From assembly GCA_033085395.1 (NCBI GenBank), contig JANQBS010000149.1, positions 1 to 64,000 on the forward strand: a stretch of 64,000 nt of DNA. Reading direction: 5' to 3'. Positions 1-11,359 of this stretch are shown piece after piece (positions within the stretch are counted from its first letter, which is position 1; each line of letters opens with the position of its first letter). The position numbers were made by a program, and so were the translations under genes. Source of the DNA: Xanthoparmelia taractica (taxonomy: Eukaryota; Ascomycota; Lecanoromycetes; Lecanorales; Parmeliaceae). The notes beneath the pieces were generated by a model, which was not told the DNA's origin, ran no database searches, and worked only from the letters and a program-made list of their open reading frames with translations.

Positions 1-535
1 AGAAAATAATATATTATAATTATTATTCTAGTTATTATTTATTAGAATAATTATATTTACTTAGCGAGATTAAATTAAAAGGAAGTTTATCTTAATATCA
101 CTTATTAAGTGCCGAAGTTTAATAATTACTTAAGCTAATTTCGCCTTAACTTATATATTAATCTAAAATTTTCTTATCTTATTCGTCACCTAATATAGAA
201 AATAATCTATATTATAAAATATTCCTATATATATTAGAAATTTCCTAGATTATTTTATAATATTAGTAATTTCTTATCTTATATCTTTATAAGTAATCTA
301 ATATAATCCCCTTATAATATTCTTTCATAATATAATATAATACGATATAATATAAAATATCCAATCAAATATACCAGACCTTTCCGGCCCGTAGCTAGGT
401 ATAATACTAGATATTAGGGCGCTGCTAGTATAATAGTTAGAAAAGCGACCTTAACTATTAAATTAGTTAGGTCTCGAACTTCTAAGACTAATACTAGCTC
501 GTCGACTTAAAAGAAAGTTGCTAGAGCTATAGGAA

Positions 536-639
536 TGTGAGGAGTTGTGAGGCTTATAGGGCCTAATAGGGTCATCGCACTATGAAGCGCGATACCCCCG
601 AAGCTTTTAACCTTATAACCCAGTGATAGCCGCCTGACA
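536..639 (+). mobile_element. Solo-LTR-like insertion, family A, copy 1 (104 bp)
   Basis: The element starts TGTGAGG and ends CCTGACA, so it has the TG...CA termini and short inverted ends of an LTR. It is flanked by a perfect 5-bp target duplication AGGAA (531-535 and 640-644). Its interior shares the words TAGGGT, TGAAGCGCG and ACCC, in the same order, with the copies at 1212-1342 and 54634-54787. It is GC-normal inside an AT-rich tract, which suggests insertion after the RIP episode. It is the most diverged of the three copies. Confidence 0.65.
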
Positions 640-1211
640 AGGAATCTCTTATATTATAGAGGGCGATAAAAGTTAGATTATTAATACGTAAATAATTAAT
701 TAATATATAAAGTACTTGATACTCTTCTAGGTTGCGAGAGTGAAATATAATATTATTATCTAAAGTAATCTAAGAATTAGACGTTGAAGGCGAACGAATA
801 GAAATATTAAGAGTAGTACTACGACGAAGGGGAATTAAAGGAGTTAGCTCTAAGCTAACTAGAGAACGATCTCTTTAGACTTTATTATTCTAACTCGTAA
901 ACTTAGATACGAGGTTCGAAAAAGTATCTATATCGATAATAGAAGTAGATAAAGAAAATAGTACGTCTTTCGAGTGAGTAGTAGATATTGCGTATATCTT
1001 AATTAGCTTAGACGTGATTACGATACTATATTTATCGGGATATAGTATCTACTAGAAGTCTACGTTCGATTACGAAAATATTAATACGATAATCTTTACT
1101 TTAGCGTCTTTCTTATATACTTTATATTATTTTTAATACTATTCTCTATCTAATAAGCTCTCTTTAAAAGCTTCTTCGTCGATACTTCTTTTTAGTCTAT
1201 AATTATATAGA

Positions 1212-1342
1212 TGTTAGGCCGTATGGAGTGCCGTTTGGGCTCCATATGAATTCAAATAGGGTGCGCCTTCCATGAAGCGCGGCACCCGAACCCATGACTT
1301 AATATTTTTAGTTCTATGGTACAATTGGAAAGCGCCCTCACA
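1212..1342 (+). mobile_element. Solo-LTR-like insertion, family A, copy 2 (131 bp)
   Basis: Starts TGTTAGG, ends CCTCACA, with a perfect 5-bp duplication ATAGA at 1207-1211 and 1343-1347. The reverse complement of 54634-54787 aligns along the whole element; that copy has about 23 extra bases near its TGTTAGG end. TG...CA termini plus a 5-bp target duplication are the known signature of LTR-retrotransposon integration. At 131 bp it would be a very short LTR, as in TRIM-type elements. Confidence 0.75.
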
Positions 1343-1560
1343 ATAGAATAGAGAAGAAAGTCGAGAATAAATATTATAGTAATAGTAATTATCGCGGCGT
1401 ATCGCTTCTCTTTATATTCTATTACGATAGTTATCTTCGAGACTATCTAAATAAGACTATATAAGAAAACGCGAAGGGCCCGCGTACACTTTTCTAAATA
1501 TTCAATTATATTTAGAGTTAAGATAAGTAGAAGGATAAAAGATAAGCGTACTTATTCAGC

Positions 1561-2084
1561 CGAGGTGCTAATTACTCTAGTAAGGGTACTGCGCCACCTC
1601 TCTATCACCTAGCCCACACCTAAAAGCGGCATCCTCGGGTGAGCAGTACACTGAGCTGGGGGCAGATTTCTATCTTCTTTTTCTGCCAAGACCAGCCGAT
1701 TACCTTATTCGTTACCTAAGGTACCATCTAATCTAATCTTTTGGAAGCTACGATGCTTTGTACCGATTGGAAGACATTGGTGCTCTCAAGTACAGACAAT
1801 GAGGCTTGCGAAGGTTTTGGCAAAAGGATATCAAGTACATCCATAGAGACTCTAGCATGCCGCAAACGGATGTTGCATTCTCCTTCTCCTTTGTCCGCCC
1901 ACTCAGCGCACCATAATGTGCTAGTCACAAATTCCTTTGTCTAACTGAAAACAGCGGACAGATGCTGGAAGCGACATTGAGCTTTTCATGCGGCGAAAAT
2001 GACTTCTTTTTTCTTCGCGTATTCCACGTTCCAGGTCTTGGATGAAAATCTTTCGGACCTCAATACCACGAATCAAACGGAGCA
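1561..2084. other. Upstream region of the kinase gene; no gene seen
   Basis: Base composition is normal here. Opposing frames at 1728-1944 are open on both strands but carry no recognisable motif and overlap each other, so neither was taken as a gene. The segment presumably holds the kinase promoter. Confidence 0.4.
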
Positions 2085-4244
2085 ATGATGTCTACTAACA
2101 AGCGACAGAATAACAATGAGGAAGCTCTCAAAGCCAATGACGAGCCTCGCTCTTCCTCTTTACGAAAGAAACCTCGATTGTCTTCATTGAAGGCACCGGT
2201 TAGAGAGGAAGAACAGATCGAACCTGTTGTGGTCCGGGACGATGGTTACAGGCCGCCCTCTGCTCCCATGCGGCTATTTCGGCGACATTATCAACTTAAT
2301 TTCATCTCAGAGGACGTTAGGTCATCTAATCAAAATAGGGTACCACTTTCTGAACACACCCAGACGTTCATGCCATTTTCTCCAAACTCTTTTCCCTATT
2401 CTGGTCCTCCCAGATGGTTCGACGTATCTCCTGAGCCACAAGATGCGATTCTTCCAGTCGATGGCGAAACGTCTTTCTGGAAAGCCGAGCATACTGCATT
2501 CATCAATTCAGCCGCCGGCCTCGAAGGTGCGCACTGGATTGGCAAGCGGCCACTGGGGTCAGGGGCTTTTGGCACAGCAGGTCTTTGGGAACGGCGAGAT
2601 GAGAACAACGTTGTGATTGAGGTATGCCGACATGTTAGTTGTATTTTGTTGAAGGGCTAACGCATGCCAAAAGCAAATCGTGATTAAAGAGAGCAAGACA
2701 GTATCTGCCGAGAGATGGACCGGAAAAGTCCCCGAGGAAGTCAAGATGATGCGAAGGATGAACAACACCAACTGCCAGGCTGTACCCAAATTGATAGCAT
2801 ACAAACGCTATATACATGTCAGGAAACATCGCATATACATGGAATTTTGTCCCTATAGTGATTTGGCAACGCTGAGTCTCAAATACAAAAGATTCAGGTT
2901 CGTGAATACTAGGACCTACGCTTTCGTATATTCGCCTGACTGATAAAGGACCTATTTTCCGGAGCCATTTCTATGGCACACGTTCAATAACCTGGTCAAA
3001 GTTGCTGCAGTGATGGAAAATGGTCCAGAAGATACCAGTTGGGGTTATCAGATTGTGCACCGGGATTTGAAGCCGGCAAATAGTAAGACCTTTCATCCAA
3101 ACTTGCCCGGTCTAAGTTGGGTCCTAAACAATATGTGTTAGTATTTCTAGGCCTCGAGGACGAGGGTAACGGATTTCGAATCTATCCAGTCGCCAAGACT
3201 GGAGATTGGGGCCTAGCAATAAAAACAAAGCCCCGTGACCATAAAAATCCTCTTGAGCTTCGAGGCGCCGGAACGGAAGCGTACTACGCCCCAGTGAGTA
3301 CCGTTCAAATCGATGATGACAGTCACTAACTTCTATGAAAGGAGCAAAGAATTCCCTTCTCCCAGGATGTCTTCAAGTCCGAAATAGCCATGCACCTAAA
3401 CGGGACACGTCCATTACCCAAGCTATCTGCGCATACCAATGTATGGGGCATCGGCGCAATAATGTTCGAGTTACTAACAAATGAGTCCGTCGCTCATTAT
3501 TTGTATAATGACGAATGGACTGTCAACGGGGTCTTCACGGACATTCCAAATCTCCGCAACCCAAAATATAGCGGCGTTCTAACAGAGCTGATAAGGCTTT
3601 GTCTTATGCCAGATCCATGGGATCGTCCAAGCATCGAAGAGCTTGAACTCAAGGTCGGAGCAAGGTGTCAGAGCATAACACAAGAGTATGCCGCCAACCC
3701 AAGCCTACAACAGAAAGACCGCCTTTACTATAAAGGAAGCGAGATAAACCAAATGCCGCCTGGCAATATGCATTACTGGAATCCAGTTATGAGCGTTGTG
3801 CCACACCCATCAGACCCACCAGATCCAAATGAAATTAAGAATCCTTTTACCGATAGCATTATATACCCACCATTCCCCTCATCCGAACTATATAGCTCAG
3901 AGGAGAAACGTGGAGAGGAACAGGATGGCAATGGCAATGATAGCCCTAATGAGGAGGATGACAAGAACAATAAAGTACCCAAGGGCCCAAGGGGTCATAG
4001 CGCCGGAACGCCTATTGTCATATCGGACGATCCTTCAAGCAGTCCCCGTGGCCGTGACATCCGAAATCCGATCATTATATCTGACAGCGGTGACAGAGAA
4101 GGAGGCAGTCCGGCAGAGGAGAATAACAGGAGCAAGGGGAGCAATAGGAGCGAGCACAGCAGGTCCTCCGAAGAAGGCTCCAACAATAGCGACGACAGCG
4201 CAGCGAGGCGTCGGATGGCTATAAAGAAACTTCCAGGCACTTGA
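2085..4244 (+). CDS. Divergent fungal protein kinase with C-terminal SUMO-interaction-like motifs
   Basis: Five exons: 2085-2621, 2674-2897, 2949-3082, 3142-3293, 3342-4244 (649 aa). Frames stay consistent across all four introns of 48-59 bp. Kinase signatures appear in order: glycine loop GSGAFG (158-163), a VIK lysine (about 184), HRDLKPAN (291-298), DWG in place of DFG (320-322) and APEQ (348-351). The stretch PEPFLWHTF before the catalytic loop recalls fungal-specific kinase families. The N-terminal 150 residues and the last 200 are charged and disordered. The tail holds PIVISDD (about 573) and PIIISDSGD (about 592), which match the SUMO-interaction pattern of hydrophobic residues next to acids. 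Catalytic Lys and Asp are present, so activity is plausible; substrate unknown. Intron 2 uses a weak donor (GTTCGT). Confidence 0.85.
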
Positions 4245-5284
4245 GCACGGCAGTTGAGTACGGAGCCAATCCCGGCCGGGTATTTGCCTATCAGGGCGCT
4301 TTCTTGACCTCCAAGACCCTAGAGGCCCGATAGATCTCCGCTCGGCAAGGGAGCCGGGAGTATACACTATGCTGGGTTCAGGGATTGCATTTATGCCTCT
4401 CCCGCCTGAGCACCAGTTGTAACGCTTCGCGAATGCGCTGCCCCTCGATTGTATTTTGCACTGTCGAGTCAGTGTTCCCAATCAAAGCTCCTTCACGCAC
4501 AGGTGTAATATCTCCAGGCAACAAGTAGACATCCACTTACATAAACAGCCGGCGTCAAAGCTTTAAGCCTTTCTAGCAATCAATCGAAACCAATTTACCC
4601 ATTCAGCCTTGAAACGGACCACTGCCAAAAGGAACGGAGCCCCATCAACGTCAATGTGGGAAATTCATCATATCGTTGACATCGCATTCACTTTGCAAAG
4701 ATCCGTTCCTGGATAGCAGCCCTATGATATCTCTGTTTTATGCTCTTGTTTGATGAAATTGTGCTCGATGAATGATCAATGGGGTTGAGGGATACAGTAA
4801 GTACCTTCCCACCATATTTCCTTTTGGGTAGTCCTGATAACACCCCGCTCTAGGATCTTGCACACTTGTGCTTGATGGATAATAGATAAGCATCGAGAAC
4901 ACAGTACCTACTGAATCGGAGTGTAAATATTTCGCGAGAGGTAACCAGCAAGCTCAATTCATTTCTCCTTGACAGTCTTGTCCAGCACTGTCTGTGACTT
5001 GGAGGAGAGCAGCGCGATGTGGATGATGATACAGGAATGGGCTTTTGCCGAAGATCATGTATGCTAAGGACTACAATTCATACATGGGTTCCAAGCGCTT
5101 TCAATATCTCCGATTGACAGAAGAAACATGATGCTGATTGCTGAGTTGCTGACTACGCGCCCATTTTTTAAGTTTGGAGTACCGCGCGCTATTAGCCGCT
5201 TTGTTTACGTCTATTCTCGGGCAGCTGATAGCTACCGGCCATTCGGGATTTGCGAACGCTGGGGCTCGAGCACAGATACCGATC
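4245..5284. other. Intergenic region; no gene seen
   Basis: No ORF with family features on either strand. An open frame at 4035-4481 on the minus strand is a shadow of the kinase 3' exon. The segment holds the kinase terminator and the promoter of the C2-domain gene. Confidence 0.5.
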
Positions 5285-7525
5285 ATGGCCAAGACGGCCC
5301 TCAGCGGTGTCCATACAGCCGGGATATATGCTGACTTGACCCTAGATGGGCCCGAAATTGGGACGCTTGTCGTCATCGTTGATCGGGCGAAAAACTTACC
5401 AAACCGGAAGACGATGGGAAAGCAGAATCCTTATTGTGCCGCTAGATTAGGAAAGGAGGCAAAGAAGACCGAGACAGATAAGAGAGGAGGGCAGACACCG
5501 AGATGGTAAGCCATCAATTTCCATGACAGTAATACCATATTGACGTGCGTCAGGGATCAAGAGTTGCGCTTCACAGTCCACGACTCCCCTGACTACAATC
5601 AACTCAAAGTCTCTGTATTCAATGACGATAAGAAGACTGAACTCATCGGAGAGACATGGATCGTACTCGATCAGATAATTGTACCTGGCGGAGGAACAAA
5701 TGATCTGTGGCACGGCCTCAATTGCAAGGGAAGATACGCAGGGGATATCAGAATTGAGCTTACATACTATGATACACGTCCAAAGCTGGAAAATGCAAAA
5801 GATCAACGTCAATCTGCTCCAGCCATAAGCTCTATGGACAAAGTAAGCAGTGGCCTTGGCGGACCGAGACAGCCCAAGCAAGTCAGGAGGAGGCCTTTGC
5901 CCGCGGACCCGACCGACCCTTCTCGCTCCTCACCCCTTCCTCAAACACCTCCTCCAGCTAGTCAGACTCTCTCTGGCTCTCAGCAGCGTTACGTTGAGTC
6001 ACCCGATGATTACAATCTTCGGTCTACACCGCCACCAGATAAACGAAACCACCGTCAACAAGATGAACAGTCTCAAAGCTCGCCTTTAATCAACAGCCAG
6101 CAGCCCCAAATACCATACAACGGCAGCACGAATATGACACCGGCTCCAAATCAGCCCAGTCTCGACACGTATGACCCTACCACACAAGTTGATTACCGAC
6201 AAGTCAGCGCTCCAATGCTCAGCCAAAGCCCACCGAATGAGCAATTTTATGATCAAGAAGATGAATACGGTACAGAATACATGGAAGATTGGCATTCGAG
6301 GCCGATAGCGCAGCCGTTGCAGAATGGCATGATTCACTCCAATTCTTCGCCAGCATTGATAGATCCTAGACTTCGCCAGAAACCGATTTCACCTGCATGG
6401 CTAGATGCGGAGACTGTGATGGGTGATGAGGACCCCTGCCCGCCTCCGCCCCCAGCTCACCGGTCCCTTCCCCTCACGACGCCTCTAAATGCACGTGCCC
6501 GTGGCACAGGCAGTATCACTGGCAGTCCGCTGGCTACCGTCCAATGCCATTCTGCTTCTCAGGGGTATCAACCTCCAACATCGCCTTCTCATTCGAGAAT
6601 CCACCCGAATCAGGGTATGCCACCTAGCCTTGTTCCTGGCTATGAGCCTAAATTAGCTGAGGATGAGTCGAGAAGAATGTACGAAAGGCGCATGGGCGTA
6701 AAGGAGCAGTTCATAAATCAGCCGCTTCCTCACGCTCAATCTTCGTCGTCAACAGCTCAGTCAAGGCAGCAGCCGTTGTCTCGAACTTTTGAGAACATAC
6801 AAGAAAGGCGAGCGCACCGCTACTCCGCCCCAGTCGAGCGGTATTCCAGTTCAATGTCTCATCCGCGAGCTGCAAGCCCAGATCGTCGAACTCCTGTACG
6901 CAAGTCCGTAAGCCCACAGCCAGCACCTATAGAGAAAGTACAGCAATCCGGAATACCCTTCTCACCTGATTCATTTGATGCCTACAACCCAGCCATCAGC
7001 GCTGCAAACAGCGTGAATGACCCAGGCGCGAGGTACAGCACTCCAGAGCAAGCCCAAGAAGCTTCTCGACAGCATGAACGACAGGAAAAGCTTGGTGATG
7101 GACCTATCATTGGCAGCGACGGACGAATTATTGACCCATCAGACCATCTACCAACGGATACATGGGCTCCAGAACCGGAGCAGAAGACACCGAGCCGCCG
7201 GGGTCCGGAGGTCACCGTCAGGTTCAGGAACAGCCCACAAGGCGCGCAACCAATGCCGTTAACGGGGCGTAGACCACTCAATGAAGCTCGTACTCAATCT
7301 GCATCCACTCCACTGTATGCGCACAATGTAGGGAACAGCCCTTCAACTCCGCCGAATCGGAACCGTCTACAGCAGTATCCAAGGATCTCGCCTGGCAACA
7401 TTCCGCCTCCTGTGCCCGGGAAGGTACCCATAGGCGGAGGCAAAGAAGATTGGGGTGATGCATTGAGTGAGGAGATGCGGAGGATCGACATTGGATCCGG
7501 CAGGAGAAGAGGCTTTGGGCCATGA
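5285..7525 (+). CDS. C2-domain ingression protein, Inn1/Fic1 type
   Basis: Two exons, 5285-5505 and 5554-7525, with a 48-bp intron splitting a Trp codon (730 aa). The ATG at 5285 gives MAKTALSGVHTAGIYADLTL directly before the C2 fold; longer readings need a TTG start. The C2 domain covers about residues 20-140, with the stretches LVVIVDRAKNLPNRKTMGKQ, GKEAKKTETDKRGG, QELRFTVHDSPDY and VFNDDKKTELIGETW. The remaining 580 residues are disordered and rich in Pro, Gln and Ser, with PxxP runs such as PPPPPAHRSLP and PPPVPGKVP. In yeasts, Inn1/Fic1 couples the actomyosin ring to septum synthesis through a C2 domain and SH3-binding PxxP motifs. The role here is inferred from that family. Confidence 0.85.
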
Positions 7526-7743
7526 ACATTCGATATTTAGGCAGGGAATTTTTGCAACGCCCATCATAATCAAGGCTAGAATTAATATACATAGATGCAT
7601 CGAATGCAGTGTCTACTCGACATCTCATTGGTTTGAATGTAATCGGATCCGCTTAGTCATGCGTCCAAACCTCTTTCTTCGCAGAACATCCCTCTCCACC
7701 TACTCTACTGTAGACGAATACCACCCCTCGCCCAACCTAAGCA

Positions 7744-8442
7744 ATGTCCTCACCCGCCACCGACACCGACGCCCCTCCCCCCTCCTCCCCCTCAATCTTA
7801 AACTGGACCCTCGGCTTCCTCCTCGTCGGCCTCGCCTGGGGCCTCACGACCCCCTTCATCCGGCGCGCGGCGCTCCACTTCCATCCTCCCCCTCACCCTT
7901 CCCTCGAGCGCATCGACACACGATCAAAGGCCGGGTGGGTCAAGTGGAGGGTTCTGAAGGCGGTGTGGACGGTTGTGGATTTGTTGAGGAGTCCTGCGTA
8001 TGCGGTGCCGTTGGTTGTGAATTTGACGGGGAGTGTGTGGTTTTTTTTGCTGATTGGGAGGGCTGGTAGGTGCTGCTTTTTTTTTCTCTTGGTTTGGGGG
8101 TAGAAGAGGAAGGAGGATATGGGGGCTGGAGGATGGGTCTCGTGGGAGAGGAGACTGGAGACGAAGCGGGTGATGGTTGGGGACTATGCTTATGACTCCC
8201 TTTGCAGAACTAAGCCTTACGGTCCCTATCACGAATTCTTTGGCGTTCTTGTTTACGGTCTTGGGGGAGTGGTGGGCTGAGGGGAAAGTTATATCCAGAG
8301 GCATGTCTCCTCTTCGTCAACTGCGAGACTGAGGGTCTGGGAATTGTTGCTACTTGCTGATGACGGAGATGCAGATACCTGGATTGGCATGGCGTTTGTC
8401 TTGGGTGGTATTGCGCTTTGTGTGCAGTCGAAGAATACTTGA
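7744..8442 (+). CDS. TMEM234-like small membrane protein
   Basis: Three exons: 7744-8065, 8208-8300, 8375-8442 (160 aa). Intron 1 is 142 bp and GT-AG. Intron 2 (8301-8374) starts with GCATGT, so it is a GC-AG intron; the frame requires this junction. Hydrophobic segments lie near 22-38 (LNWTLGFLLVGLAWGLTTPF), about 93-106 (VVNLTGSVWFFLLI), about 109-130 (LSLTVPITNSLAFLFTVLG) and the C-terminus (WIGMAFVLGGIALCVQ). The SLTVPITNSLAFLFT stretch and the four-helix layout match the TMEM234 family, which is related to EamA-like transporters. Its molecular function is not established. The gene is convergent with the CCCH protein. Confidence 0.8.
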
Positions 8443-8960
8443 GTACTGAGTTCTGTGGATATGGATGATTTACGGGGCACTGGCTATCCTATTGTTGCAA
8501 GATGATGGGCTGGAACCGGACAAGGTGTGCCCATTTCATATAGCATTTGAGTTGGGGAAGTACAGGGCTACAGGATAGATGCTAGAGCGATCCCTTCTCG
8601 CAAAGCCTCAAGCGTACAAGGCGGCCATAGCAAACCACCCAAACAGGACACCACGGCTCAATATGTTGTCAGTGTCAAATCGATGTACCCATCTCAAAGG
8701 AAGCCTAGGTTAGAAGCATTACGAACGGAGGAGGGAGCGGTTATGAAACTATCACGGTATGATTAAATATGTATCCCATCGGTTGTCAGAGTCAGGAATT
8801 CAGGTGCCAAGACATTTTAGAGGAAAGGCGCCAGTCGATGAGACAACTGCTGTATTGGGATTGCATGTATTCGCTTCGCTAATCTGCTTGCTGCTAAAAA
8901 GCCTGACCGGTCGGTTCATTTACTATTGTACACACCATAATCTACCACCTTGAATAGGCC
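8443..8960. other. Convergent intergenic region
   Basis: Lies between the 3' ends of the TMEM234-like and CCCH genes. No ORF with protein-family character was seen, so it should mainly hold two transcription terminators. Confidence 0.5.
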
Positions 8961-10346
8961 CTAATGAGTATCAGGGCCGGGAGACTTGTGTTGATAGCGG
9001 CGCTTTCCCCGACCTTTGGTATGCCCTTCGTTGACATTTGTGCCACTAATCTCTGAACTCTCTTCAGTCGGCCCTCGCGTCTCACTGCTGCCGGAAGGCC
9101 TGGCACGCCCTGGAGGCTTGTATACCTCTCTGTCGGGTCGCCGGCTTGCTGTCGTGTTGACCGCCTTGGTGTTGCCGATATCGGTAGCTGAACTTGGGCC
9201 GGCACGAGACGCCTCTGCTCCGATGTTTGACGCGATGCTGTTGTGATAGTGTTCCTCGTGTGAGTGCTGCTCGGTGTAAGGTTCAAGCCTGGCAGGATCA
9301 CGCGTTGTCGCTGTGGGATATTTTCCTCCGTGTGAGCTGGCGTTGTTGGCCCATTGACCTGAGTGTTGGACAGATGGCTGGGCTGTAGATATGTCCATGT
9401 TACGGGAACCATGAATCAGTCCTTCGAGTTCTCCTGCTGGCACCCGCTGGTACCAGGGCCCCCAGTATTCGCTCTGCATGAACCAGCGAGGGACCTTGCG
9501 AAGGCCAATTCTATCAAATTCCGCTTGCGTAACGGGCATTTCATGCTTGTATCTGCACCCGGTTTGCAGAAAGCCACACTCTCCTTTTGAGATCCAGTGA
9601 TTGCAGTGTGTCTTCTGTCGTACAAGAGAATCTCCAATGTTGGCAAAGTTGGCGGCTGGTTGAGTATCTTCGGCCGCCAATACTACACCATCCTTCTCGC
9701 AAATTAATTGGCCATCCCTGAAGGAGGCTTCATCTTTGCTTGCTGGTGTGTCAGCTGGCGGAGTCGGCAGGTCCATGCATAGTTGGAATTTCCCACGGAC
9801 GCCCTTGTAAAGAAGGTCGCACTCGCAGAGGTTAAATCCTGCTTGTTTGAGCAGGCCGGATGGCAAGCGAATACTCTGAGTACCAGCCATGGCGAGATGT
9901 TCAGCGTGATTTTCAATGCACAAGGATTGGATTGGGCGAAGTATCGCCGCGAACGCTCCCGTATACGTCAAGCTGGCCCCCGTTTCGACTGCGAGCTGCT
10001 CGATAATGCAGCTCTTGAAATTGTCGTCGGACTTCTGAAAGCGCGTCTCCGTCATGGATACAGTCGCAGACCCAATTTTCTCCGGCTGGAGATTTTCGGT
10101 AGTGTCAAGATTGAGAAATTCTATAGCTACAAGGTCAGTGCAGAGCTTCGGCACAGCAAAGTGGATGTCGTGGGTACCTAGGTCAGTTGCTAACAGCTCT
10201 ATGAAGTATGTCTCAGGAGGGGTAGCATCTGGATCATCAACTCTACCCTTATCCCCCTCTTCTTTGAAGACTCGAGAAAAGAAGTGTGGTCCAATGCTCA
10301 TCAAAACTGTGCTTTCTTCGGAAGGTTGTTGTGCACATGAGGCCAT
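8961..10346 (-). CDS. Fungal CCCH (C3H1) zinc-finger protein
   Basis: Single-exon frame of 461 aa. The open frame extends 39 nt further upstream, but only from a GTG; the first ATG is at 10346-10344, giving MASCAQQPSEES. One CCCH finger, C248-x8-C257-x6-C264-x3-H268, sits in the context CNHWISKGECGF and GCRYKHEMP, which is typical of a fungal-specific CCCH group. The preceding 240 residues have no recognised fold. The tail after about residue 300 is disordered and Ser/Gly/Arg-rich, ending in KGRGKRRYQHK, a basic segment that could bind nucleic acid. RNA binding is an inference from the finger class. No regulatory site was recognised. Confidence 0.8.
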   Translation of the reverse strand: MASCAQQPSEESTVLMSIGPHFFSRVFKEEGDKGRVDDPDATPPETYFIELLATDLGTHDIHFAVPKLCTDLVAIEFLNLDTTENLQPEKIGSATVSMTETRFQKSDDNFKSCIIEQLAVETGASLTYTGAFAAILRPIQSLCIENHAEHLAMAGTQSIRLPSGLLKQAGFNLCECDLLYKGVRGKFQLCMDLPTPPADTPASKDEASFRDGQLICEKDGVVLAAEDTQPAANFANIGDSLVRQKTHCNHWISKGECGFLQTGCRYKHEMPVTQAEFDRIGLRKVPRWFMQSEYWGPWYQRVPAGELEGLIHGSRNMDISTAQPSVQHSGQWANNASSHGGKYPTATTRDPARLEPYTEQHSHEEHYHNSIASNIGAEASRAGPSSATDIGNTKAVNTTASRRPDREVYKPPGRARPSGSSETRGPTEESSEISGTNVNEGHTKGRGKRRYQHKSPGPDTH

Positions 10347-11359
10347 GGCTGCTTTATATCCCGTAGAACGGGATAGAGCCAGCACTTGTGTGGGCCGTGT
10401 TCAGAGTGGGTGTGAGTGTTTGTGCTTCATGTGTAGGAGGGTAAAACTGAAAGATTCTAGCAGACTGTGAGACTGTGTTTAGGTTTGTCACTGTTGTTAA
10501 ATAAAGGGAGGATCTCTCGGCGGAGAGCTAGGCCAAATACATGACCAGTGCCCCGACGAACGCGCTAGCCTCACGTTTCGTTGGGAACTTAGGTTCTTGC
10601 ACGTTCACTGAGCACACTGATGTATTGTGCCCTTTGTCCCTCTGGCTAATCGTCTAAGAAGTTCTGTCACAGGGGGAAGGTTTGGATAATAGCCGACATC
10701 TCCGCGTCTAAGGCAGGGGTGGGCATTGATCCTTTTGTATACCTATCGGGTTCTTGCATCGGGCCTGCTTCTGATTGCTTAAGGTATGCTGGAAATGCCC
10801 AGAAGAGGCTAGGTCATGGCTTGCAAGTCCCAATACTGACTGCTATCTTAGGATTCACAGCTATAGTGGAGGTTTTTTTTCTTCCACATCCACGCAGTCC
10901 GTTCATCGTCTACAAGTTCATTGCTCAAGCTTCGGAATCCATCACTACTCATTGGTATTCATGGTGTGGCTTCACCGCTTTCGAGGTATTTGAATGGGGT
11001 TACCCGTCATTTAATGTAGAATTGAGCTAATCTTACCTAGACATGAAGATCACTATCTAACATCATAGTCTGATAGCGATCGGCTGTTACATTACTCCGG
11101 CCTACTAGGCCGGATTCGTGATCAGGTCTCTGCCTAGTGACTACTCAGATGGCATCGGTCCCAGAAAGTGCCGCCGATTGGACGAATTCGCCTGACAAGG
11201 TGAAGCTTCAGGGGCTTGCCTTGGCCATCACGACACTGTTGATGGCTTCACACAATACATCAGCCCATTGGCGTGGATTGGGTCTGAGCAGGATATTGAG
11301 GGAGTAGAGATTATACTCATATTACAGATGACTATCCAGCATCACAAAGAATTGTACAA
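10347..11359. other. Intergenic region; no gene seen
   Basis: No ORF longer than about 100 residues and no family motif. It contains the upstream region of the CCCH gene on the minus strand and the 3' flank of the unknown minus-strand gene at 11360-12336. Confidence 0.45.

Larger units (their letters stand above)
1..1560. repeat. AT-rich RIP-like tract (decayed transposon DNA)
   Basis: This stretch is strongly AT-rich, full of TA-rich words, and has no credible open reading frame on either strand. Composition returns to normal at about 1550-1600. That profile is typical of repeat DNA mutated by RIP (C:G to T:A), a premeiotic process known in Pezizomycotina. Two GC-normal islands (536-639 and 1212-1342) are separate later insertions. 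The original element cannot be identified from what remains. Confidence 0.7.

Noticed and set aside
536..639. Interpretation of family A and B elements as MITEs of a DNA transposon
   Set aside because: TG...CA ends with 5-bp duplications fit LTR integration better; MITE superfamilies common in fungi make 2-, 3-, 8- or 9-bp duplications. Kept only as an alternative.
1728..1944. Overlapping open frames on both strands upstream of the kinase
   Set aside because: About 65 codons each, mutually antisense, no motif and no splice partner.
4035..4481. 148-codon minus-strand frame over the kinase 3' end
   Set aside because: Mostly antisense of the confirmed kinase exon; no family features and no ATG context of note.
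10347..10385. N-terminal extension of the CCCH protein (MLALSRSTGYKAA)
   Set aside because: Its first codon is GTG, not ATG; the next in-frame ATG gives a sensible start.
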